Shown: positions 41,660 to 48,846 of the stretch, piece after piece
How the letters are laid out: the number at the start of each line of letters is the position of its first letter
Position numbering within the stretch: position 1 is the stretch's first letter
Assembly: GCA_964453655.1 (NCBI GenBank)
Contig: CAYVSP010000001.1
Coordinates: forward strand, 9,163 to 73,162
Length of the DNA stretch: 64,000 bases
Direction of reading: 5' to 3'
Source of the DNA: CAYVSP01 sp964453655
GTDB taxonomy: Bacteria > Patescibacteriota > Saccharimonadia > Saccharimonadales > CAYVSP01
The notes under the pieces: model-generated
Database searches by the model: none
Told to the model about the DNA's origin: nothing
What the model saw: only the letters and a program-made list of their open reading frames with translations
Position numbers and translations under genes: made by a program

Positions 41660-41688
41660 TTGGGTGTAAACGACACATTTGGTATAAC
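41660..41688 (+). promoter_or_regulatory. Promoter before a 26-codon ORF
   Basis: TTGGGT (41660-41665), 17 bases, TGG-TATAAC (41683-41688). An ATG follows 4 bases and an in-frame GTG 7 bases later. It is divergent from the hydrolase promoter. Confidence 0.45.
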
Positions 41689-41692
41689 AGAT

Positions 41693-41773
41693 ATGGTGCA
41701 CTACGTGGGTAAAAACTTACACCTTATTAGGGATGAGATTACTCGTTGGAGGAGTATTTTAGAAGTGCCATAG
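41693..41773 (+). CDS. Possible 26-residue leaderless peptide
   Basis: A short frame (MVHYVGKNLHLIRDEITRWR and six more residues) directly after a promoter with correct spacing. No homologue is known to me. It may be a small protein or a chance frame at the start of an RNA; the roughly 60 bases after it contain nothing recognisable. Confidence 0.3.
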   Translation: MVHYVGKNLHLIRDEITRWRSILEVP

Positions 41774-41833
41774 CAGGAATGGTTGCTACTTAAGTAAGAG
41801 ACGGGAGTTACACTACGGCGTCCAACCTAATAA

Positions 41834-42529
41834 TTAGCGTCTTATACTAAGAGCTTTCCAAACAGGCACACAAGCCACAGACAATTGTTCAACGTAGTGT
41901 GCATAAGCATGGTCATCCTGATCGGGTTGTCGCAATGTATCATTTGTAAGTGATGATCGAATAATTATCCCTTGTTTTACCTCAAAGGCTTTTACCCGAT
42001 TTAGCAACTCTTCACCTGTTACACCTTCACTCTGTAAATGCCGACCATATCTAAAACCCATCTCTGCCGCAACTGCTCCCCAAGCATTATCATCGCAAAC
42101 CTTAAAGTTTTCTATCAAGCTTTCGTCTAAACTTGCCCAGTCTTCTCTCTGTTCATCAGTGAAGCCACCTTCTGGTGTGCATTTTGATGGATCAAAAGGT
42201 ACAAAAGAAGGGGTAGTGTCTAATAAGGCGGTCACTTCTGCCGAGTGTGTAGTTAGGCGGTCTCGATCATAAAGGTCAAGAGCTGCAAGATCTGCACGAA
42301 AGAGTAGACGTGCCTCTGCATATTCTGATCTATCGTAAATCCTTGTAGCTGCCGCCATGGCTGCAATGCCTGCTTTGTATGCTCCTATTGCTACATCCGC
42401 TACTGAAGTATGAACTTCTGTTACTAAGTCAGTATTAGAGGCTATGTAAGCCCCTGTCTGTTGATCTATGACTCCTCGAAGCACAGGAGTAGCATCTACT
42501 AATCCACCTTCTACTTCAGCCCATTGCAT
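41834..42529 (-). CDS. Hypothetical protein, 231 residues
   Basis: A soluble, alanine- and acid-rich helical protein with no recognised family. The ATG at 42529 has AAGGAGG seven bases upstream, which decides the start over a GTG two codons earlier. The promoter (TTGTGA-17-GATAAT) carries a 20-base motif shared with the next upstream gene. Confidence 0.65.
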   Translation of the reverse strand: MQWAEVEGGLVDATPVLRGVIDQQTGAYIASNTDLVTEVHTSVADVAIGAYKAGIAAMAAATRIYDRSEYAEARLLFRADLAALDLYDRDRLTTHSAEVTALLDTTPSFVPFDPSKCTPEGGFTDEQREDWASLDESLIENFKVCDDNAWGAVAAEMGFRYGRHLQSEGVTGEELLNRVKAFEVKQGIIIRSSLTNDTLRQPDQDDHAYAHYVEQLSVACVPVWKALSIRR

Positions 42530-42553
42530 AGTCACGCCTCCTTAGGTAAGGAA

Positions 42554-42599
42554 ATTATCTCACTAGGATTTTCAATTCACAAGCATGAGCAAAATAAAA
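42554..42599 (-). promoter_or_regulatory. Promoter with shared 20-base upstream motif, copy 1
   Basis: An exact 20-base sequence at 42580-42599 (also at 43431-43450) overlaps the -35 box TTGTGA (42577-42582), followed after 17 bases by GATAAT (42554-42559). The motif ends at the same place relative to the promoter in both copies. Confidence 0.6.
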
Positions 42600-42613
42600 C
42601 AATGGGTGTTTTG

Positions 42614-43378
42614 CTATTCGTGTCTATTGATTATCCGTATATCTACAGTGCCTTCTGGGGTAAATGTTTTTGCAGCAACTGCAACTCGGTTATCTCTGTC
42701 CAGGTTCTCCCAAAGCATTCCTGCCATCTCTTCTGCTGAGCCTACAACTGGTACTCTAAATGGCAGCTCACCAAAAGAAGGCAGCGGGTCGCCGTTACCT
42801 TTATAGGTGTGCACTGCGAAGCCCATTTCTTCAACATCCAATGGATCAAAGTCTAGTTCAGGAGACTGGTCAGTGTACAGCTTGCGGTATGGACGAAAGC
42901 CGTAACGCCCATCGTGTCCTCTACTAATGACAGATATACCAAAGTATGGTTGACCTTCGTCTGGGTCAAAATGATGAAATCCACTTATGCGAGGTGTGTA
43001 GTTAGGCTCATCAGGTTCGTATGTTGTTGCATACATTGCGTCGGCAAAAGTTTTACCAGCTCGTATATATCTAATAATTCTGTCCGTTTGGTTGCCGTTA
43101 GTCACTACATGAACATCACCAACTCTTCTCATGGCATCGTAAATGGTAAGCTCCGGGTCGCCAACAGGTAGCGAAGGATCAGCCACTTCTGTGCTTACAA
43201 CATTATCTTCAATCACTAATCTTCTATTACGAGAGCCTTCGCTACGACCTTCTACAGCATATGCCTGGACCGCCATAACACCTGAAAAGCCTACCACTAG
43301 AAGCCGCCCTGGATATGGATTTTCGGCTAGCACAGCAAGATTTTGCTCTGGGCTGTTCATTGGACTATAGATTGGCAT
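42614..43378 (-). CDS. IMP cyclohydrolase-like protein (PurO fold)
   Basis: A 254-residue protein of the IMP_cyclohydrolase family: NPYPGRLLVVGFSGVMAVQAYAVEGRSEGSRNRR at the start closely follows the family's NPYPGRG...VQAYWIMGRSENSRNR signature, and DPELTIYDAMR and the NGNQTDRI block also fit. The family makes IMP from FAICAR in archaea; here no other purine gene is nearby, so the role may differ. GAGGGG is the ribosome site. Neighbours are unknown proteins. Confidence 0.75.
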   Translation of the reverse strand: MPIYSPMNSPEQNLAVLAENPYPGRLLVVGFSGVMAVQAYAVEGRSEGSRNRRLVIEDNVVSTEVADPSLPVGDPELTIYDAMRRVGDVHVVTNGNQTDRIIRYIRAGKTFADAMYATTYEPDEPNYTPRISGFHHFDPDEGQPYFGISVISRGHDGRYGFRPYRKLYTDQSPELDFDPLDVEEMGFAVHTYKGNGDPLPSFGELPFRVPVVGSAEEMAGMLWENLDRDNRVAVAAKTFTPEGTVDIRIINRHE

Positions 43379-43404
43379 TATTGTTCCCCTCGGTTAATAG
43401 AATT

Positions 43405-43450
43405 ATTGTGCTTGCTCCAAGTGCTATATGCAAGCATGAGCAAAATAAAA
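43405..43450 (-). promoter_or_regulatory. Promoter with shared 20-base upstream motif, copy 2
   Basis: The second exact copy (43431-43450) overlaps the -35 box TTGCAT (43428-43433), 17 bases before CACAAT (43405-43410), upstream of the IMP-cyclohydrolase-like gene. Confidence 0.6.
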
Positions 43451-43482
43451 AAGAAGCTATCAGCTACCAAGATTAAAAATAG

Positions 43483-43779
43483 TTAAGTCGCCTTGGGAGG
43501 AGCGTATACTGCTGCATAATCAAACACGACTCTTAGCTCACGCAATTCAGGGTCGGAGTCATATGTACTCATAACATCCCCAATAACTTCCAAGCCTTCA
43601 GTTCCCGCACTCTCAGCGATAGTTCGCTCTTGTTCCTCGTATGAAATACCAGATATTCTCGGAGGAACTATATTGCCTGCAAAAGTATATCCTTGAGCTA
43701 TTAAACTCTTCTCTATTACCATTCTATCGCTTAAGAAGTCCTGCCGTGAAACAGCTAGTTCTGGATTTATATCACTCAT
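43483..43779 (-). CDS. Hypothetical protein, 98 residues
   Basis: A small soluble acidic protein with no recognised family. TAAACT (43790-43795) ends 10 bases before the ATG. It is the first of three unknown or orphan genes on this strand. Confidence 0.55.
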   Translation of the reverse strand: MSDINPELAVSRQDFLSDRMVIEKSLIAQGYTFAGNIVPPRISGISYEEQERTIAESAGTEGLEVIGDVMSTYDSDPELRELRVVFDYAAVYAPPKAT

Positions 43780-43820
43780 AATTTGTAATAGTTTACAATA
43801 TAATCAGACATAATTCAATT

Positions 43821-43897
43821 TGGTGCGGATTGCGGGACTCTAACCCGCGGCCTCGTCCTTGGCAAGGACGCGCTCTAAACAACTGAGCTAAATCCGC
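43821..43897 (-). tRNA. tRNA-Gly(GCC) with U19-A56 elbow
   Basis: 77 bases with encoded CCA, acceptor GCGGATT/AATCCGC, anticodon loop TTGCCAA (GCC). The D loop reads AGTTGTTTA, with U at position 19, and the T loop TTAGAGT has A at position 56. The universal G19-C56 tertiary pair is thus replaced by U19-A56. Confidence 0.92.
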
Positions 43898-43898
43898 A

Positions 43899-43974
43899 TG
43901 GTGGCGCCTCTCGGGCTCGAACCGAGGACACAAGGCTCTTCAAGCCTCTGCTCTACCAACTGAGCTAAAGCGCC
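43899..43974 (-). tRNA. tRNA-Phe(GAA)
   Basis: 76 bases with encoded CCA, acceptor GGCGCTT/AGGCGCC, anticodon loop TTGAAGA (GAA) and a normal T loop TTCGAGC. One base separates it from tRNA-Gly. Confidence 0.95.
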
Positions 43975-43986
43975 ATTTTAAAGTAC

Positions 43987-44063
43987 TGGTGGGCGATGAA
44001 GGACTCGAACCTACGACCCCCTCGGTGTAAACGAGGTGCTCTAGCCAACTGAGCTAATCGCCC
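43987..44063 (-). tRNA. tRNA-Val(UAC)
   Basis: 77 bases with encoded CCA, acceptor GGGCGAT/ATCGCCC, anticodon loop TTTACAC (UAC). The T stem GTAGG/CCTTC has one U-U mismatch; loops are normal. Confidence 0.95.
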
Positions 44064-44095
44064 TGATATGGTGAGAATGGACAGCGCTCATTTTA

Positions 44096-44207
44096 CCGTT
44101 TTGCGAGAGGATTCGCAAAACGGGGGAGGAAGAACAACACAAGGCCCTGCTAAAATTTGGTCACTTAGTTGCCAAATTTTCCAGCAGGGCTGATGTTAGG
44201 TCTGACG
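44096..44207. repeat. 112-base structured element, copy D
   Basis: Plus-strand reading: hairpin 1 is 11 perfect pairs (44096-44123, loop GAGGAT); outer helix AGAAC-AACA/TGTT-A-GGTCT has one A-G mismatch; second helix GCCCTGCT/AGCAGGGC (8 perfect pairs); inner helix AAAATTTGGT/GCCAAATTTT (10 pairs, one U-G) with loop CACTTAGTT. Its final GACG abuts the CCA end of tRNA-Leu(GAG). It lies between tRNA-Leu(GAG) and the Val-Phe-Gly tRNA group. Confidence 0.83.
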
Positions 44208-44292
44208 TGGTGCGGACGAGAGGACTTGAACCTCCACGCCTTGCGGCACAGCCACCTCAAGGCTGCGCGTCTACCAATTCCGCCACGTCCGC
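44208..44292 (-). tRNA. tRNA-Leu(GAG)
   Basis: 85 bases with encoded CCA, acceptor GCGGACG/CGTCCGC, anticodon loop TTGAGGT (GAG) and a long variable arm. Element D follows the CCA without a gap. Confidence 0.95.
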
Positions 44293-44330
44293 GCGTCGCG
44301 GGGTTATCTTAAGTGTTTTAGACCGAAAAC

Positions 44331-44609
44331 TCAAGGCTTCTGATGGTTTTCGTGTTGATCACGATAACGCTCAGCAAACGAAGTAATTCCCTTAAAGGCA
44401 ACAGTTGCCCATATAAGGTTTAGCGTCACGCTTATATAAGCGTGTAAATGCCATTGATAAATTATAAGCAGTACTGCGCCCACAAGATTGTCCAGTTCAT
44501 ACCAAAACGATTTATTTACCCACTTGCCAATGCTGATGCGATAAAAACCAAACAAAAGACAGCTAGCACCAATGGCACCAGCAATGTTGAAAAAAAGATT
44601 CTCGTTCAT
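44331..44609 (-). CDS. Small membrane protein, CBU_0592-like, paired with FAD oxidase 2
   Basis: A 92-residue protein with three membrane segments (about 7-25, 36-53, 55-72). The pattern AGAIGASCLLFGFYRISIGKW, YELDNLVGAVLLIIYQW and LNLIWATVAFKGI matches the CBU_0592 membrane family. It starts one base after the stop of the FAD oxidase and so is co-translated with it. Confidence 0.7.
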   Translation of the reverse strand: MNENLFFNIAGAIGASCLLFGFYRISIGKWVNKSFWYELDNLVGAVLLIIYQWHLHAYISVTLNLIWATVAFKGITSFAERYRDQHENHQKP

Positions 44610-44610
44610 T

Positions 44611-46251
44611 CTAACTTCGTGGCAAGTGATCGTACCACTGCCCCATTGAAAATTCATGCCTAAGCAGTGGTTTAATATCTTCTGTTTTAACGTCAATTTT
44701 GACGCCAGGGTTCAGGGTGTTATAAGGGTCAAAAATATGTTTTACTTTACGGAATAATTCATAAATTTTTTCTCCATAAAGAGCCGATAAGTAGGGTGCC
44801 CGTATGCGGCCATCATTATGCTCACCGCTAGTACTACCGCCTAAGCTAATAATAAATTTGTAGTAGTCATCAATTAGCCGGAATACCTTTTGGCGATCAC
44901 CGACCTGGCTCAAGTCAAGATACGGTTGCAAATGCAAGTTTGCATTGCCGGCATGGCCCCACACGGCTGGTCGTAAATGATGTTTTGCCAGAAGCGCATA
45001 AATACCACTGATATACTCTCGAAAGTGATCTACCGGCACAGTACCATCCTCAATGAGCGGCAGAGCCTTAGCGTTACCTTCGGAGTGCGATAGTAGTGTT
45101 GAAATGGCCTGTCTAACCTTCCAGAGCTGCTCTTTGGCCTGTTCCTCACTTTCAACACTATAATTTACGCTGTACTGTTGCAACATTTTGGTTACCTTTT
45201 TAGCTAGCCGCTTCTGGTTACGAATGTTAGCGTCATCAAACTCAATCAGCATGAACAATTTAGGATAAGGCTTGTTAATAATACCCTTGATAAAGTTAGG
45301 GTTGTGCTGCTCAATAAATTGCAGCACGTGCTCGTCAACCACCTCTATAGCACTTGGTATATCCGGCAAACTTCGTATTTCAGTTAGTAATTCTTCAGCC
45401 ACCTGTATGTCATCAAAGAAGGCGGCAATTAATGTGGTGTTAGGGCTATATGGCTCTGTGGTTAGTGTAGCTTCCGTTACGATGCCAAGGGTGCCTTGAG
45501 AACCTACAAATAGAGGAGTTAGATCAAACGAGCCGTCTTTGCGCCGTATATTCCAAACATCATAGCCTGTAGCATTCTTGGTCACGCTGCCTAACATCGA
45601 ACTTTTTAAGGCTGCTTCATTTTCTTCTAGTAATTTATCAAGCGTCCGATATATTTCGCCCTCAAAACTGGACAAGCCAAGTTTCTTACTGAGATCGCGT
45701 TTGCTCAACCGAGAAGTTTCAATAACCTCTCCGTTAGCAAGTACCACACGCAAACTTTTAACATAATCACGCGTGCAACCATACTTTATAGTCTTTTCAC
45801 CGGCTCCGTTGTTAGCGATAGCCCCGCCAATGGTGCTGTACTCGAGGGAAGCTGGAAAAGGCGGCAAAAAACGACCGTGGGTATGCAGTGTTTGTTGTAA
45901 TTTACCATAAGTTATGCCCGGTTCTACCGTAACCATGCCCGATTTGCTGTCAAATTCCAGGATTCGATTCAGGTGGGCTGGAAAAACCATCAATATACCC
46001 TCGCCGATGGCTGCTCCACTTTGATCTGTTCCGAGACCTCGCGCCGTAATAGGAACAACGCGGCCTCGCTCGGCTAATTGCCAGGCAAATCGAGCTGTTT
46101 TACGAACATCATTTTCATTACGAGGATAGGCGACAACAGAAGGAGTAAGCGTTAGTATACTGCCGTCGGTAGAAAAATGTTTGCGCGCTTCTGGACTAGT
46201 AAGGACTTCGCCAAGTAGATGTTCTTGAAGGTAGTGTGCGACTTTACTCAT
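44611..46251 (-). CDS. FAD-linked oxidase, second paralogue
   Basis: A 546-residue relative of the 8966-10615 protein. TARGLGTDQSGAAIG and GGAIANNGAGEKT line the FAD site; the C-terminal half has GHAGNANLHLQPY in place of GHxGDGNxH, and SGEHNDGRIRAPYL. The Asp of the GDGN motif is replaced by Asn-Ala, which may change substrate or metal binding. D-lactate/glycolate-type dehydrogenation feeding quinone is the likely reaction class. Followed by a small membrane protein. Confidence 0.88.
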   Translation of the reverse strand: MSKVAHYLQEHLLGEVLTSPEARKHFSTDGSILTLTPSVVAYPRNENDVRKTARFAWQLAERGRVVPITARGLGTDQSGAAIGEGILMVFPAHLNRILEFDSKSGMVTVEPGITYGKLQQTLHTHGRFLPPFPASLEYSTIGGAIANNGAGEKTIKYGCTRDYVKSLRVVLANGEVIETSRLSKRDLSKKLGLSSFEGEIYRTLDKLLEENEAALKSSMLGSVTKNATGYDVWNIRRKDGSFDLTPLFVGSQGTLGIVTEATLTTEPYSPNTTLIAAFFDDIQVAEELLTEIRSLPDIPSAIEVVDEHVLQFIEQHNPNFIKGIINKPYPKLFMLIEFDDANIRNQKRLAKKVTKMLQQYSVNYSVESEEQAKEQLWKVRQAISTLLSHSEGNAKALPLIEDGTVPVDHFREYISGIYALLAKHHLRPAVWGHAGNANLHLQPYLDLSQVGDRQKVFRLIDDYYKFIISLGGSTSGEHNDGRIRAPYLSALYGEKIYELFRKVKHIFDPYNTLNPGVKIDVKTEDIKPLLRHEFSMGQWYDHLPRS

Positions 46252-46322
46252 TAATCGATAAATCCCACAGTTATAAGAGTTAATAATACTTAGCTAATAT
46301 AGCATACCGATGTATGTAAGTC

Positions 46323-46409
46323 TGGTGCGCGAGAGAGGACTTGAACCTCCATGAACCGAAGTCCACTAGCTCCTGAAGCTAGCGCGTCTACCAATTCCGC
46401 CACTCGCGC
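46323..46409 (-). tRNA. tRNA-Leu(CAG)
   Basis: 87 bases with encoded CCA, acceptor GCGCGAG/CTCGCGC, anticodon loop TTCAGGA (CAG), long variable arm. Unlike the other two tRNA-Leu genes it has no structured element behind its CCA. Confidence 0.95.
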
Positions 46410-46447
46410 ACAACAGAGGTTATTTTAGTATACATGTACCGACGAAG

Positions 46448-48229
46448 CTATTGGTAGACTTTAGTCTGTTTAATCATCCAGTTCTGAATATTAGCGTAGC
46501 GGTCGACATCGGCATTCATAGTGGTGGGTTCAAAACCAAAGATTTTGCCATGAGTTAGATATAAAAAGCGGGGTTGATAAAGCGCTAACCCAGGTGCATC
46601 ATCCCGCCAAGCTTGCAAAAAGGGTTTATATTTAACGCTTCGCAGGGATGCATCAGACCGAGAGCGACCAGCTTCAAGGCTTTTATCAGCTACGTTAGAG
46701 CGATATTCTGAGAAGTTTAGCCGGTTATTGGCACGCAAATCGGCTTGCGAGCTATGCCAATAGGCAAATTCGTCTGGATCGATTCCGAGCGCAACACCAT
46801 ACAACAAGGCATCATAGTTATGAAAGGCAAGGACACTTTGCATATCACTGCTGTCCTGCAAGTAAACCTGTATATCAACGCCGACCGCACGCCATTGCTT
46901 CTGCAGAACTTGCGTAACATAAGTATATTCACTGGTATTCTGCGAATATAGCCGAAAGGTTAAAGGCTTGCCGGCTTTGGTACGAATGCCGCCATTATCT
47001 TGATGCCAGCCGGCATCATCTAATAGTTTACTAGCCTCACTTATGTTTTGAGCAGGTTGTGCAAGCGATTTATCAAACCCGACTTGGCTCGACAATAAAG
47101 GACCGCGCACTGTAATAACCGGATAGCCTAAGCCGTTAATAACGTCAGCTGTATTGGCGGCCAATACTAGTGCTCTACGTACTTTGACGTCTTGCAAGAC
47201 TTCTTGTGAGGTTTTAAAGAAAACAAACACTGCACTGGTCAATGGCACATCATACTCAACCACGTTTTTATTAGTCTTTAATGCTTCGGGTACGGCATTT
47301 ATACCAGCCATGGCAGTAAGTTCATCATCCTGAAAACTCTTGACCAGTCGTTTTTCATCATGGAATGCCCGGATAATAAAGTTGCTTAATTTTGGTGCCC
47401 CGTCATGATATTGAACAAAGGGCACAAGACCGATGCGTTCCTCCCTGGTCTCAGGCGTTGTACCGACTACTTCTATATTCTGCCACTGGAAAGGACCGGC
47501 ACCTATCGGGTGCGCATTATTAAACGGTACTGAACGCAATTGAGTCATCGGCCGGCCGTCAAGTACATGCTGAGGCACGATACCGGTGGTCAGACTATAG
47601 ATGAATGAGCCTAGCGCCGTAGGCAGCGTAAAGCTAATGGTTTGCGGATCTAACGCTTTTATAGTGATATTTTGCCAACTGTCATGCAGTGGTGATTGAG
47701 CGTCTGGATTCTGGATTACTTGGTAGGTGAAGGCTACATCTGCACTGGTGAGGGGACGACCGTCTTGCCACAACAAATTGGGCCTTAAATGTACCGTGTA
47801 GACTATGCCGCGATTATCAACATCATACCTGTCAGCCAAATCTCCAACTAGACGGTTATGGCTGTCCGTCTTGAACAATCCGGCAAAAACCAGATGCGAA
47901 ACGGCTACGTCAACTGTGCTTGAAGCATACAGTGGATTAGCATTTGTAAAACTACCTAATATTCCTTCTGTATAGATACCGCCTGGCGTCGGTTGTGATT
48001 TTTGATAATAATGGCTGAGGTTTCTTATTTGTAAAACCAACCCGCCAATCAGCAATACGACCAGCAGTAACCACGCAATGATAAAACGACGCACATCCCA
48101 TAACTGATTCAATCTTTTAAAAAAATGCCGCTCCAAGTGCTCTTCGGCATGCTGCCCCATACCTTGCACCTGCTGACGACTGTGGCGATAACGTCGGCGC
48201 CACTTTAACTTAATCTTTCTATCTATCAC
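46448..48229 (-). CDS. Membrane-anchored family 5 solute-binding protein
   Basis: A 593-residue peptide/nickel-type substrate-binding protein. A basic N-terminal 50 residues and one membrane segment (about 49-68) anchor it in place of a lipobox. The binding domain shows GGIYTEGILGSFTNANPLYAS, then YTVHLRPNLLWQDGRPLTSADVAFTY, the hallmark of SBP_bac_5. No permease or ATPase genes are adjacent. The start is GTG with AGGTGG upstream. Confidence 0.87.
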   Translation of the reverse strand: MIDRKIKLKWRRRYRHSRQQVQGMGQHAEEHLERHFFKRLNQLWDVRRFIIAWLLLVVLLIGGLVLQIRNLSHYYQKSQPTPGGIYTEGILGSFTNANPLYASSTVDVAVSHLVFAGLFKTDSHNRLVGDLADRYDVDNRGIVYTVHLRPNLLWQDGRPLTSADVAFTYQVIQNPDAQSPLHDSWQNITIKALDPQTISFTLPTALGSFIYSLTTGIVPQHVLDGRPMTQLRSVPFNNAHPIGAGPFQWQNIEVVGTTPETREERIGLVPFVQYHDGAPKLSNFIIRAFHDEKRLVKSFQDDELTAMAGINAVPEALKTNKNVVEYDVPLTSAVFVFFKTSQEVLQDVKVRRALVLAANTADVINGLGYPVITVRGPLLSSQVGFDKSLAQPAQNISEASKLLDDAGWHQDNGGIRTKAGKPLTFRLYSQNTSEYTYVTQVLQKQWRAVGVDIQVYLQDSSDMQSVLAFHNYDALLYGVALGIDPDEFAYWHSSQADLRANNRLNFSEYRSNVADKSLEAGRSRSDASLRSVKYKPFLQAWRDDAPGLALYQPRFLYLTHGKIFGFEPTTMNADVDRYANIQNWMIKQTKVYQ

Positions 48230-48268
48230 GTACGGCCCACCACCTTTTAACCTGTTGCATAAGGAATT

Positions 48269-48481
48269 TTAAGAAATAATCCCGAGTATTAAAGAAAGAG
48301 CAAAAATTACAACCAGAATAACGGTAATTTGATGTAGGGTTCTGTCAGAACCGCGCCGGATTGTATTGACTTCTCCACTGCCGCCAAGGCCAGCCCCAAG
48401 CGAAGCTCCTCGGGTCTGAATCAGGATCAAAATTGTCACCAAGATAACTGAGACAATTGTGACGTAATTAAGCCAGCTCAT
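48269..48481 (-). CDS. secG: Preprotein translocase subunit SecG
   Basis: A 70-residue SecG with two membrane helices separated by LIQTRGASLGAGLGGSGEVNTIRRGSDRTLHQ, the conserved cytoplasmic loop. It stabilises the SecYE channel. The ATG at 48481 overlaps the upstream stop as ATGA and is chosen over a longer frame. Confidence 0.9.
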   Translation of the reverse strand: MSWLNYVTIVSVILVTILILIQTRGASLGAGLGGSGEVNTIRRGSDRTLHQITVILVVIFALSLILGIIS

Positions 48482-48840
48482 CGTTCCTCCAGAATAGTTG
48501 TCACTAAATAGTTTACTAAGCCGATGCATAGTCCGGCAAGCATTGCCGCACCGAAATTATTCACGTACAGCGACGGATACAGCTTACTGACTAGAAATAC
48601 CATTAAACCATTAATCACAATCATAAACAAACCAAGGCTGAAGAGTATGGCCGGTAATGACAAAATAATAATAATTGGTTTAATGATGCTGTTAATGACT
48701 GCCAATATAAGGCCGGCGACAATAACTACAACCAAACGGCTATCATACGTTACCCGGCCTTCCAGTAGACCGGCGGCTATCCAAAGACCTAAACTGCAGA
48801 CAAACCAGCGGGCTAAAAAACGGCTACTCGGGCGATTCAT
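48478..48840 (-). CDS. Four-helix membrane protein of the phage_holin_4_2 / YvlD family
   Basis: A 120-residue membrane protein with four segments; LAVINSIIKPIIIILSLPAILFSLGLFMIVINGLMVFLVS is the characteristic central pair. Despite the family name these are chromosomal proteins common in bacteria, not evidence of a prophage. It precedes secG in one operon. Confidence 0.85.
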   Translation of the reverse strand: MNRPSSRFLARWFVCSLGLWIAAGLLEGRVTYDSRLVVVIVAGLILAVINSIIKPIIIILSLPAILFSLGLFMIVINGLMVFLVSKLYPSLYVNNFGAAMLAGLCIGLVNYLVTTILEER

Positions 48841-48846
48841 ACTGGT

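Noticed and set aside
44183..44207. GTTAGGT and the bulged outer helix of the elements recall integron attC sites; CTGATG recalls a hammerhead core.
   Set aside because: The attC consensus fails in other copies (GTTAGTT, ATTAGTT), no integrase is present, and the hammerhead GAAA strand and cleavage site are missing.
48478..48840. A holin-family name suggesting a prophage.
   Set aside because: The gene sits in an operon with secG and no phage genes are near; the family is chromosomal.
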